Source of the DNA: Prevotellaceae bacterium
GTDB lineage: Bacteria; Bacteroidota; Bacteroidia; Bacteroidales; UBA932
Direction: 5' to 3'
Assembly (NCBI GenBank): GCA_031254635.1
Contig: JAIRUB010000153.1
Coordinates: 1 to 43,669 of the forward strand
DNA length: 43,669 nucleotides
The notes under the pieces were generated by a model. The model did no database searches, was not told the origin of the DNA, and saw only the letters and a list, made by a program, of their open reading frames with translations. Below, piece after piece: positions 16,417-23,448 of this stretch (position 1 is the first letter of the stretch; each line of letters begins with the position of its first letter). A program made the position numbers and the translations under genes.

Positions 16417-18096
16417 ATGACCGTGATAATACGTTATTTTGCTTTGACAGGCTTAGTATTGTTGTTTTTTGCCTGTGGCCGTTATACTGAAGAACATTGG
16501 GCGCGTGAGGCGATGAGCATTGCCGAAACCATTATGGAGCAACAACCCGATAGCGCTTTGTATCTCTTACAATCAATCCCGGATCCTACAGTGTTGCCGG
16601 AAGAGCAACACATGCTTTATCGGCTGCGGCTGTTGCAGGCTAAGGATAAATGTGATAGAGATATTACAGCCGACACTAATATAGTGGAAGTAGCACGTTA
16701 TTTTGAACAGCGAAAAGATTGGCCCCGCGCAGCCTTGGCTGTCTTTTATTATGCGCGGGTATGGGAAGAAAGCAAAGACAGTCAGCAAGCGATGAAAGCC
16801 TATTTGGATGCCGAAACTTATGCTAACCATACCAATGATAATAAATTAAAAGGTATGATACAGCATAATATAGGGTGGGTATATTATAAACAATTAGTCT
16901 TTCAAAAATCCATAGCAGCATATAAAAAAGCAGTAAATTATTTTCAACAGATAGATAGTACCGTTTATCCGTATATGGTGTCTTCCTATCTATCTATTAG
17001 CAGTAATTATATTGCATCAGAGCAATTAGACAGTGCCTTGCTTTACAATGATAGAGGGTTAAGTATAGCAAAACATTATCATGATTTTACGCTCTTATCA
17101 TCTGTTTATCAATGTCGTGCTATCATTTATAGAGAAAAGGGCGAATTGTTGAAAGCAAAAAAATGTTTGGACAAGGTTTTTCAATATTTTCCAAATGAAC
17201 GCTACAAGTCTCAATTACATATTACGCTAATAAAATTCTATAAAGAAACCCGGCAATTTGACACTGCTATTTTTTATGCTAAACAATCACTGCAGCTATT
17301 TGATAGTTTACCTAATAGTGAAAATTTACGTATTATTGTCTATTATTTGCTTTCCAATATGGCACAAGAACAGGGAAATTACAAGGAGGCGCTTTTTTAT
17401 TATACACAATACAGTGACCTCAACATACAAGTTTATCAAGATACTCAGGAGCGATCTGTAGTAGGCCTGCAGGAAAAGTATGAGTTGGAAGTGGTGAAAA
17501 ATGCTCATCAGCAATTATCTATTCAAAATCAACAAAAGACTCGTATGCTGTTATTGTTGTTTATAGCGCTTATTTTGATAAGTTTTGCCTTTTATTATTA
17601 TCACACTAAAAAGAAAACAGCGCTTTTAGCAGTTAAGCAACAATTAGCCCAACTAAAAGTTATGGCTGCTAATTATGACGACAAAGATAAAACGCTAAAA
17701 AGTACGCTAATGCGATCTTTTGATATAGCAAAAAAATTAAGTCTTTTGGAAGCTACGCTTAACCAGGAGGAGAAGAAATATGGGGCAAAATTATTACGCC
17801 GATTCAAAGAAATTGTTTTCGATGCTCCTGATGGTAATTATTGGAAGCGTTTTTATCCTGCAATTGATAATTTTTATAATGGCCGCCTGGATATTTTAAA
17901 ACAGTTTCATCCCTCTTTTGATGAGGCAGAGTTTAAGGTTTGTTGTTTGTGTCTGGCTGATTTTAGAAATGATGAAATGGCTATTTTTATGGACTGCTCA
18001 GAGAGTACTATCCGAGCAAAGAAAACAAGTATTCGGAAGAAAGCAGGTATTGTTCAGGGAGGAGATTTAGCCGAATATTTAATGCAATATTTGTAA
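16417..18096 (+). CDS. Membrane TPR protein with C-terminal helix-turn-helix (transcriptional regulator)
   Basis: Starts with a lipoprotein-like signal (ALTGLVLLFFACGRY). Then come about 300 residues of TPR repeats (LKGMIQHNIGWVYYKQ, ALLYNDRGLSIAKHYHD, KEALFYYTQYSDL), one transmembrane helix (about residues 376-395, MLLLLFIALILISFAFYYY), a cytoplasmic coiled coil and a C-terminal HTH (EAEFKVCCLCLADFRNDEMA, ESTIRAKKTSIRKKAG). This plan, an outside sensor of repeats, one helix and an inside DNA-binding end, is common in Bacteroidales. The ATG at 16417 gives the proper signal; a TTG at 16384 is in frame but less likely. The DUF3244 gene 157 bases downstream is a likely neighbour in function and perhaps a target. 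Confidence 0.85.
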   Translation: MTVIIRYFALTGLVLLFFACGRYTEEHWAREAMSIAETIMEQQPDSALYLLQSIPDPTVLPEEQHMLYRLRLLQAKDKCDRDITADTNIVEVARYFEQRKDWPRAALAVFYYARVWEESKDSQQAMKAYLDAETYANHTNDNKLKGMIQHNIGWVYYKQLVFQKSIAAYKKAVNYFQQIDSTVYPYMVSSYLSISSNYIASEQLDSALLYNDRGLSIAKHYHDFTLLSSVYQCRAIIYREKGELLKAKKCLDKVFQYFPNERYKSQLHITLIKFYKETRQFDTAIFYAKQSLQLFDSLPNSENLRIIVYYLLSNMAQEQGNYKEALFYYTQYSDLNIQVYQDTQERSVVGLQEKYELEVVKNAHQQLSIQNQQKTRMLLLLFIALILISFAFYYYHTKKKTALLAVKQQLAQLKVMAANYDDKDKTLKSTLMRSFDIAKKLSLLEATLNQEEKKYGAKLLRRFKEIVFDAPDGNYWKRFYPAIDNFYNGRLDILKQFHPSFDEAEFKVCCLCLADFRNDEMAIFMDCSESTIRAKKTSIRKKAGIVQGGDLAEYLMQYL

Positions 18097-18188
18097 GGCA
18101 ACTGCTAAATACGTGCTAATTTTTTATATTAAATAATTCATTACTAATATTTTAATGTTTAAAAATGCGCTAATCGGCCGCCAAACCC

Positions 18189-18219
18189 TTGTTTTTAGTA
18201 TCTTTTACCTTTAGCTTTG
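18189..18219 (+). promoter_or_regulatory. Bacteroidota-type promoter for the DUF3244 gene
   Basis: TTG at 18189-18191, 20-base spacer, TAGCTTTG at 18212-18219, 34 bases before the start codon. It is an independent promoter, so the small exported protein need not be co-transcribed with the regulator upstream. Confidence 0.7.
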
Positions 18220-18253
18220 CCTCATTAACTAATCTTAAAAAGACCTTGAAATT

Positions 18254-18610
18254 ATGAAAAAAATTATTTGTAGTTTATTTATGTTTCTACTTCTTTCAAC
18301 TTCTGTTGTTTATGCAGAAGGAAATCCTATTCTTCTAGTTGGTGAAGCACCCATAGGCCCTATCAAGTTTCCTCCTCCAATTAGTGCAGAGCAGGGAGAT
18401 GGAGAGGTACTGGTCTTTTTTAAGGCCAATATCGGATTAATTGACATTTGTGTAAAAAATGCCCAAGGGAATGTTGTTTACCAGATAGTAGTTGATACGG
18501 TTACTACACCGGATCTTATAATAGGCACCACTTCATGGTCTCCTGAAGACTATGTACTTATATTAACTTTTGGAAACGGTACCCGGCTAATCGGAGAGTT
18601 TTCCTTGTAA
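18254..18610 (+). CDS. DUF3244 domain-containing secreted protein
   Basis: A 118-residue protein with a clear signal peptide (residues 1-22, FMFLLLSTSVVYAEG) followed by one small Ig-like beta domain: LIDICVKNAQGNVVYQIVV, then TSWSPEDYVLILTFGNG and RLIGEFSL. This matches the DUF3244 pattern in Bacteroidales, in which the domain makes up nearly the whole mature protein. Function is unknown; such proteins are often found next to membrane TPR/HTH regulators, as here. It is probably periplasmic or surface-exposed. It has its own promoter. Confidence 0.75.
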   Translation: MKKIICSLFMFLLLSTSVVYAEGNPILLVGEAPIGPIKFPPPISAEQGDGEVLVFFKANIGLIDICVKNAQGNVVYQIVVDTVTTPDLIIGTTSWSPEDYVLILTFGNGTRLIGEFSL

Positions 18611-18657
18611 CGACGGAACAGGTTTTGTGCAGGGTTAGCCTCCCTGATAACGGGAAG

Positions 18658-18732
18658 AAAAAAGCCTTCTCACGAAAGAAAGACCTGAAAATGCACACCT
18701 AATGCTACGGAATCTTAATTTGTAAGAAGGCT
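18658..18732 (-). ncRNA. Candidate small RNA, about 75 nt, with its own promoter and closing stem
   Basis: On the minus strand, a consensus promoter (TTTG at 18767-18764, 19-base spacer, TACCTTTG at 18744-18737) is followed within a few bases by a sequence whose ends pair perfectly over 11 bp (AAAAGCCTTCT, 18735-18725, with AGAAGGCTTTT, 18670-18660) and then a TTTTTT run (18663-18658). The interior is about 54 nt with no reading frame. This is the layout of a compact RNA closed by its own terminator stem. I compared it with small SRP RNA, 6S RNA and tmRNA from memory and saw no defining motif, so the class is unknown. Confidence 0.45.
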
Positions 18733-18736
18733 TTTG

Positions 18737-18767
18737 CAAAGGTACGCAAAATAAACCAATAACCAAA
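18737..18767 (-). promoter_or_regulatory. Minus-strand consensus promoter
   Basis: Reading the minus strand: TTTG (18767-18764), 19 bases, TACCTTTG (18744-18737). It fits the phylum consensus at both elements. No minus-strand protein gene follows; the candidate small RNA does. Confidence 0.55.
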
Positions 18768-18827
18768 ATCTCCCACAATTGTGTGACAAGTTTGGTATAT
18801 CTGTAAGGTACTTCTATATTGGCGGTT

Positions 18828-18870
18828 GTGTAAAAAAGGAGCATCCATTACGAATGCTCCTTTTTTACAC
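18828..18870. terminator. Strong symmetrical hairpin, likely bidirectional terminator
   Basis: Perfect 17-bp inverted repeat (GTGTAAAAAAGGAGCAT at 18828-18844; its complement at 18854-18870) with a 9-base loop. Each strand has a GC core (GGAGC/GCTCC) followed by TTTTTT, so it can terminate transcription from both sides: read-through from 18610 and antisense from pyrF. Confidence 0.8.
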
Positions 18871-18880
18871 AAAAATTGAT

Positions 18881-18888
18881 TATCTTTG
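18881..18888 (+). promoter_or_regulatory. -7 element for pyrF
   Basis: TATCTTTG 14 bases before the pyrF ATG, immediately after the hairpin terminator. No clear -33 TTTG is present. Confidence 0.5.
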
Positions 18889-18902
18889 TTGCTTTAAAGA
18901 CT

Positions 18903-19718
18903 ATGAAACTAATAACATTATATGAGCAAATCCTTTCGAAGCGCAGTTTCTTATGCGTAGGATTAGACTCTGAATTTGCAAAACTTCCTGTACATCTGTA
19001 CAACTCCGCCGAGCCTTTGTTTACTTTCAACAAGGCAATTATTGATGCCACAGCCGCCTATGCCGTTGCCTATAAACCTAATTTAGCCTTTTATGAAGCG
19101 GCAGGCGTTTCCGGATGGCTTCAATTAACAAAAACCGTAGCATACATTCGGCAACATTATCCAAAGATGTTTATTATCGCTGATGCTAAGCGTGGCGACA
19201 TCGGCAATACCTCAAAATTATACGCCGAAGCCTTCTTCAAAAATATGGACGTGGACGCTGTGACACTCTCTCCTTATATGGGGCGCGATACGATAGAACC
19301 CTTCCTTCATTATAAAGAAAAATGGGCAATACTGCTTGCATTGACATCAAATCCATCGGCAGCCGATTTTGAATTAACCGAAGAAGCCGGTACAAGTCGA
19401 AAATTGTATGAGAAGGTAATAGCTACTTCAATGCAATGGGGCTCCGCCGATAACCTGATGTATGTAGTAGGAGCAACCCAAGCCTCCATGTTAGAAAGTA
19501 TCCGGAAAATCATACCTGAGCATTTTCTTTTAATTCCGGGAGTGGGCGAACAAGGCGGCAGTCTTGAAGAAATAGCTAAATATGGTATGAATAAACACTG
19601 CGGTTTGTTGGTTAATTCTTCGCGAGCTATTATTTTTGCCGACAATAGTACACACTTTGCCGAAGTTGCCGGAGTGCAAGCGCGTGAACTGCAGCAGCAA
19701 ATGGGAAAGTTGTTATAA
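18903..19718 (+). CDS. pyrF: Orotidine 5'-phosphate decarboxylase
   Basis: Last step of UMP synthesis: decarboxylates OMP. The catalytic signature is IIADAKRGDIGNT with Lys96 (numbering from the ATG at 18903). Supporting motifs are FLCVGLDSE near the N-terminus, VTLSPYMGRDTIEP, and the phosphate-binding LIPGVGEQGG. At 271 residues it belongs to the longer type of PyrF found in Bacteroidota and mycobacteria. The frame is open upstream to a TTG at 18876, but that codon precedes the -7 element, so the ATG is preferred. ubiD follows after 10 bases. Confidence 0.95.
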   Translation: MKLITLYEQILSKRSFLCVGLDSEFAKLPVHLYNSAEPLFTFNKAIIDATAAYAVAYKPNLAFYEAAGVSGWLQLTKTVAYIRQHYPKMFIIADAKRGDIGNTSKLYAEAFFKNMDVDAVTLSPYMGRDTIEPFLHYKEKWAILLALTSNPSAADFELTEEAGTSRKLYEKVIATSMQWGSADNLMYVVGATQASMLESIRKIIPEHFLLIPGVGEQGGSLEEIAKYGMNKHCGLLVNSSRAIIFADNSTHFAEVAGVQARELQQQMGKLL

Positions 19719-19728
19719 CTCGGAACTA

Positions 19729-21505
19729 ATGCATAAAAACCTATCTCATTATATTACCTCAATGGAGCGCAACGGTGACCTCATCCGCATCAGGGAATTT
19801 GTTGACCCTGTGTTGGAAATGACTGAAATTGCCGATCGTATGGCGAAAAGTTCCAAAGGGGGAAAAGCGCTGCTCTTCGAAAATACCGGCACCGATTTTC
19901 CTGTACTGATGAATATGATGGGCTCCGAGCAACGAATGTGCCAAGTGTTAGGCGTAAGCGACTATGACGATATACGCAAACGTATAGACAGTTTATTCAA
20001 TGCCTTATTATCGCCCAAACAAGGCCTGTGGGACAAATTGAAACTCCTACCCACATTAAAGCAAGCTGCCCAATGGACTCCTCGGGTGGTTCGCAAACGC
20101 GGCGCTTGCCAAGAAGTAGTGATGAAGAATCCTCAACTTTCACGTTTACCTATTTTGAAATGCTGGCCCCATGATGGTGGACGATTTATCACCTTACCCA
20201 TGGTACATACTAAAGACCCGACTACCGGCGTACGTAATGTGGGCATGTACCGTATGCAAGTGTTTTCAGACAGCACTACAGGTATGCATTGGCATAAACA
20301 TAAAACAGGAGCAAGACATTTTAGTGAATTCAAAATTCCCGGTGATGGTGGCGCTGGGGGGCGATCCGGTGTATAGCTACTGCGCTACTGCGCCCATGCC
20401 TGATAATATGGACGAATATCTGCTGGCTGGCTTTCTGCGCAACAAAGCGGTAGAATTGGTGCCTTGCCGGACTCAACCCTTGGAAGTGCCCGCCAATGCC
20501 GATTTCATTATTGAAGGTTATATTGATGTGGATGAGCCATTAGTAACCGAAGGTACCTTTGGCGACCACACAGGCTTCTATTCTTTGGAAGATGAATACC
20601 CGCTCTTTCATGTTACAGCTATCACCCATCGCCGCAATGCGGTATATCCGGCTACTGTGGTTGGCATTCCGCCGCAGGAAGATGCTTATATGGGACAGGC
20701 ATCCGAGAAAATTTTTCTATCACCCATTCGTTTAGCTATAGCACCCGAAGTACGCGACATTCACATCCCTTTCGAAGGGACTGGGCATAATATCGTATTG
20801 GTAAAAATCAATCAGCAATATCAAGGACAGCCCATAAAAGTAGCTCATGCATTGTGGGGTGCCGGACAAATGATGTTCAACAAAATGATGATTGTTGTTG
20901 ATGATGATATAAACCTTAGCGATTATCAAGCCGTGATACAGGCTATAGAAAAACACTACCGTCCCGAGTACGACACCTATTTCAGCCGCGGCCCCTTGGA
21001 TGTATTAGACCACTCCACCGCTACCCCCGGCTTTGGCGAAAAAATGTGCATCGACGCCACAAGAAAAATTAAGAATGAAGAATTGAGAATTGAGAGTGAA
21101 ACGCTCCAACAGCCCAACGTCATTGCAAGGAGGCCGCAGGCCGACGAAGCAAACTCGTCATATACAGGTTCTCTTAATTTGAAACTCTCAATTTTGTTTG
21201 ACGAAGAAGTTGACACTTCCGACTTTTCTACCTGTGTATGGCTGCTCGGCAATAATGTTGACCCTGCCCGCGACTGTAAGATTGAGGCTGGTAAACTCAT
21301 CATTGACGCACGTAGTAAGATTACCAATGATATATCTACAAATCTTCAATTGCCGCAACGCTGGCCCAACATTGTTTGTATGGATGCTGCTACTATAGCG
21401 GCAGTAGATAAAAAATGGGATAAATTAGGCTTAGGCCCTTTGTTCCTTTCACCTTCGTTAAAATTTCAAAGATTAGTACGTAAGGGAGGAGTGCGGGTCT
21501 GCTGA
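19729..21505 (+). pseudogene. ubiD: UbiD-family decarboxylase with a frameshift and a palindromic insertion
   Basis: Prenylated-FMN-dependent decarboxylase of the UbiD/MenB-like menaquinone group. Frame one runs from 19729 (MHKNLSHYITSMERNGDL) through RNVGMYRMQVF and HWHKHKTGARHF to about 20340. An extra G at 20341-20342 (CCCGGTGATG where CCCGTGATG is expected) shifts the frame, which then reads correctly as PVMVALGGDPVYSY and on to 21505. If real, the shift gives a truncated protein of about 215 residues; it may instead be a sequencing error. Separately, about 43 residues at 21068-21196 are an in-frame repeat insertion. Everything else is well conserved, so damage, if any, is recent. It is ten bases after pyrF. 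Confidence 0.88.
21068..21196 (+). repeat. Palindrome-bounded repeat inserted in ubiD
   Basis: Insert of about 129 bases, a multiple of three, bounded by AATTGAGAGT (21088-21097) and its inverse ACTCTCAATT (21184-21193). The core reads CCAACGTCATTGCAAGGAGG, then GCCGACGAAGCAAACTCGTC. The first half of this core recurs at 29535-29560 (CCAACGTCATTGCGAAG). The left edge (AAGAATGAAGAATTGAGAATT) is the low-complexity type also seen between genes. Confidence 0.7.
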
Positions 21506-21638
21506 ACTTGATTCAGTGCCGCAATGAGAGTTGCGAATGAATAACTGATAATCGCATATCCTGATACTTACATCTTGATACCTGATACCAAAAACAAATC
21601 GCTTCATGCTTAACGTCTAATATTTCACGATAAATCAA
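21506..21638. repeat. Low-complexity spacer after ubiD
   Basis: Contains AATCGCATATCC (also in the uvrA insert) and the near-repeats TGATACTTACATC / TGATACCTGATACC. No gene was found. Confidence 0.4.
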
Positions 21639-21842
21639 CTAATTTCCGCTAACAATCTCCGATAATTTGGCACGCAGTTCGTTGGCGCCGCTCAAACAGA
21701 TAATATCCCCATGCTCAGCCACAGAGATGCAGCCGGTTTCGGAATAAGTGTCTAACAGCGAATCGCGTGTTATTAATATCAGCGCTCCGATGCGATATTC
21801 CGATATATCGCGACAAGCTCTGGTAATAGCATCAATATTCAT
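21639..21842 (-). pseudogene. cdaA: Internally deleted diadenylate cyclase (DisA_N / CdaA-type)
   Basis: The open frame joins two separate parts of a CdaA-type diadenylate cyclase, the enzyme that makes cyclic di-AMP. The first part, DAITRACRDISEYRIGALIL to DTYSETG, matches the start of the DAC domain (the GALIV strand and the YxETG turn). The second, CISVAEHGDIICLSG to LRAKLSEIV, matches the domain's tail, which in intact proteins follows a second ETG (SEETGxIS). The 90 or so residues between, holding the DGA and RHR catalytic motifs, are missing. The N-terminal membrane helices are also missing, replaced by an IS5-family relic. No activity is expected. Confidence 0.7.
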
Positions 21843-22199
21843 AGTCTTTAGCCAATCGTCTAAAATCTTCAAGCCACGAAACAGTACTTTCAATAATCCA
21901 CCATCTATGTAACGGTTTGAAGCCTGTTTCTTTGTTGGAACCTAACGTTACTACCATATTCCATCCTAATTGTTGTTTCACATCATTGATCAACTCCCCT
22001 CTATACCCGCCATCAGCATAAATTGTTTGCATCCTCTCGAAGCGATACCGAAGTGTGCCCAAAACTTCAAAGCCTGTTCGACTGTCGTGTTCGTTGGCAG
22101 CATGAACGACTGCAGATAAAAGCCATCCATTCGTATCGGTAATAAAATGAATGTTTTCGTTTTCTTCCTTTGCCATCTAAATTTTCTATAACTTGCTAT
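21832..22199 (-). mobile_element. IS5-family transposase relic, copy 1
   Basis: C-terminal DDE part of an IS5/IS427-group transposase: HFITDTNGWLLSAVVHAANE, IYADGGYRGELINDV and WLEDFRRLAKDYEY. It stops abruptly at KDYEY, where the cdaA fragment begins. At its 5' end only the ATAGAAAA..TTTAGATGGCAAAG stretch of the transposase N-terminus remains, joined to the DTNG segment at an AAAACATTCATT sequence, so an internal block was deleted. The same element, differently deleted, lies in opposite orientation at 23045. Confidence 0.8.
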
Positions 22200-22260
22200 T
22201 GGCTACAAAAATACCTGTATATCAATAAACTATTACGGAATAGAAAATTTAAAATTTACA

Positions 22261-22588
22261 ATGAATTTAATTCCTGACGCATTTATATTGAATGAAGTTA
22301 GTATTAAGGCAAAAAAACCGACAATTAAAATAAACAGTGAAAATAATATTTCTATAAACATAGAAAACACTAAATTAGCAGAAGTCGAAAGTCTTAATGA
22401 TCTATTAAAATTTTTACCCGGAGTTATTGTTACTCCAAAAGGAATACAAGTTTTTGGAAGTTCTGATTATACATATATGATAAATGGAAAAGAAAATATT
22501 TCACAACTTGAAATTAGTGTATTAAGACCCGAAGATATTAAAGAAATAGAAGTAATAACCTCTAATGCAAAATTTGACGCCACAAAAA
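22261..22588 (+). pseudogene. TonB-dependent receptor plug fragment
   Basis: About 108 residues from the N-terminal part of a Bacteroidota outer-membrane beta-barrel receptor: PDAFILNEVSIKAKKPTIKI (TonB-box-like region), SLNDLLKFLPGVIVTPKGI and YMINGKE, then VLRPEDIKEIEVITSNAKFD (end of the plug). It lacks a signal peptide, the carboxypeptidase-like domain and the whole barrel. Immediately after KFDATKKYAI the sequence becomes part of a C39 peptidase domain in another frame. The fragment is very AT-rich compared with its surroundings. Confidence 0.75.
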
Positions 22589-22840
22589 AATATGCAATAT
22601 CCCTGTATTTTACATTGGCACAAAAATCATTTTGTTGTTTTACAGAGAATTAGGAAAAATATTTTTACCGGAAAATATAAATTTCATATTGCAGACCCAA
22701 ATCATGGAATAATAAAATTATCAGAATTTTTATCCGCTTGGCAAAACGAAGATAATAGAGGTATTGTAATGTTTTTCCACAAAAATGAAAATTTTGTTAA
22801 GCGTGAAAAAGAAAAAAATAAACAATCTTCCATTAAATCA
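22586..22840 (+). pseudogene. C39 peptidase-domain fragment of a peptide ABC exporter
   Basis: The frame reads YPCILHWHKNHFVVLQRI, then FHIADPNHGIIKLSEFLSAW and GIVMFF. This is the second half of the bacteriocin-processing C39 cysteine peptidase domain that precedes the membrane part of peptide exporters: the catalytic His (HFVVL) and Asp (ADP) region is present, the catalytic Cys half is gone. The membrane domain expected next is absent, and the frame runs into the scrap of ATPase described below. Confidence 0.75.
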
Positions 22841-22988
22841 ACCTTTAAATATTTGTCCCCATATATCTACAGTAAAAAATGCTGACAAAATTGTTGTTCT
22901 TGAAAACGGAAAAATCGCAGAAGTCGGCACACATAGCGAACTTGCATCCTTAAAAGGAAAATATTTTGAATTAGTTAAAAATCAGTAG
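22841..22988 (+). pseudogene. C-terminal fragment of an ABC exporter ATPase
   Basis: About 40 residues: HISTVKNADKIVVLENGKIA, then EVGTHSELASLKGKYFELVK and the stop. This is the end of an ABC-exporter nucleotide-binding domain, from the H-loop (normally AHRxST) to the C-terminus. Walker A, signature and Walker B are missing. With the C39 scrap just upstream, it is most simply the tail of the same exporter gene after a deletion of well over a kilobase. Confidence 0.8.
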
Positions 22989-22989
22989 G

Positions 22990-23018
22990 TTGTTTGGCTA
23001 ATTTATTTCATATCTTTG
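22990..23018 (+). promoter_or_regulatory. Promoter of IS5 relic copy 2
   Basis: TTG at 22990-22992, 18-base spacer, TATCTTTG at 23011-23018, 26 bases before the relic transposase start codon. Confidence 0.5.
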
Positions 23019-23044
23019 TGATTATCAATCAAATAATTACCAAG

Positions 23045-23270
23045 ATGCATAAAATAAATTATCCAACTAACCTGACTGAGAAACAATGGCAAGTTATAGA
23101 AAATATTTTAGATGGCAAAGTAAGAAATAGAAAACATTCATTACGAGAGATTTTCAATTGAGAAAATGATGGTACATTTTATTACCGATACGAATGGAGG
23201 GCTTTTATCTGCAGTCGTTCATGCTGCCAACGAACACGACAGTCAAATAGGCTTTGATGTAATGAATACA
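23045..23270 (+). mobile_element. IS5-family transposase relic, copy 2
   Basis: Starts with a transposase N-terminus (MHKINYPTNLTEKQWQVIEN, ILDGKVRNRKHSLREIFN, stop), then jumps to the DDE segment (HFITDTNGGLLSAVVHAANE) in another frame and decays near 23265. It matches copy 1 (21832-22199) in inverse orientation, but its internal deletion ends at a different point. Neither copy can encode a transposase. Confidence 0.8.
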
Positions 23271-23448
23271 CCGTATCTTCCAGTATCGCAATGATATTCT
23301 TAGCTTTTATTATGCTTGCCTTCAATAAAATTTCTTGAATTTATAATTTAAACAGTTATTGAATTAAATTTTTAAATTAAAAAGATTATCTTTGTACAAC
23401 ATTTCAACGACAGTATAACAATTGAATAACTATAAAACAAAACCAACC
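23271..23448 (+). promoter_or_regulatory. Leader of the gluzincin gene with -7 element
   Basis: AT-rich spacer holding TATCTTTG at 23386-23393, 55 bases before the ATG. No -33 element at the usual distance is clear. No gene is visible here. Confidence 0.45.

Noticed and set aside
18611..18740. SRP RNA, 6S RNA or tmRNA in the gap before pyrF
   Set aside because: None of the defining motifs I know (GGAAGGAAGC loop, tmRNA T-arm end, 6S bubble) could be found; listed only as an unclassified candidate.
20335..20350. Programmed ribosomal frameshift in ubiD
   Set aside because: No slippery heptamer or stimulating structure was seen; UbiD genes are not known to need one. A mutation or read error is simpler.
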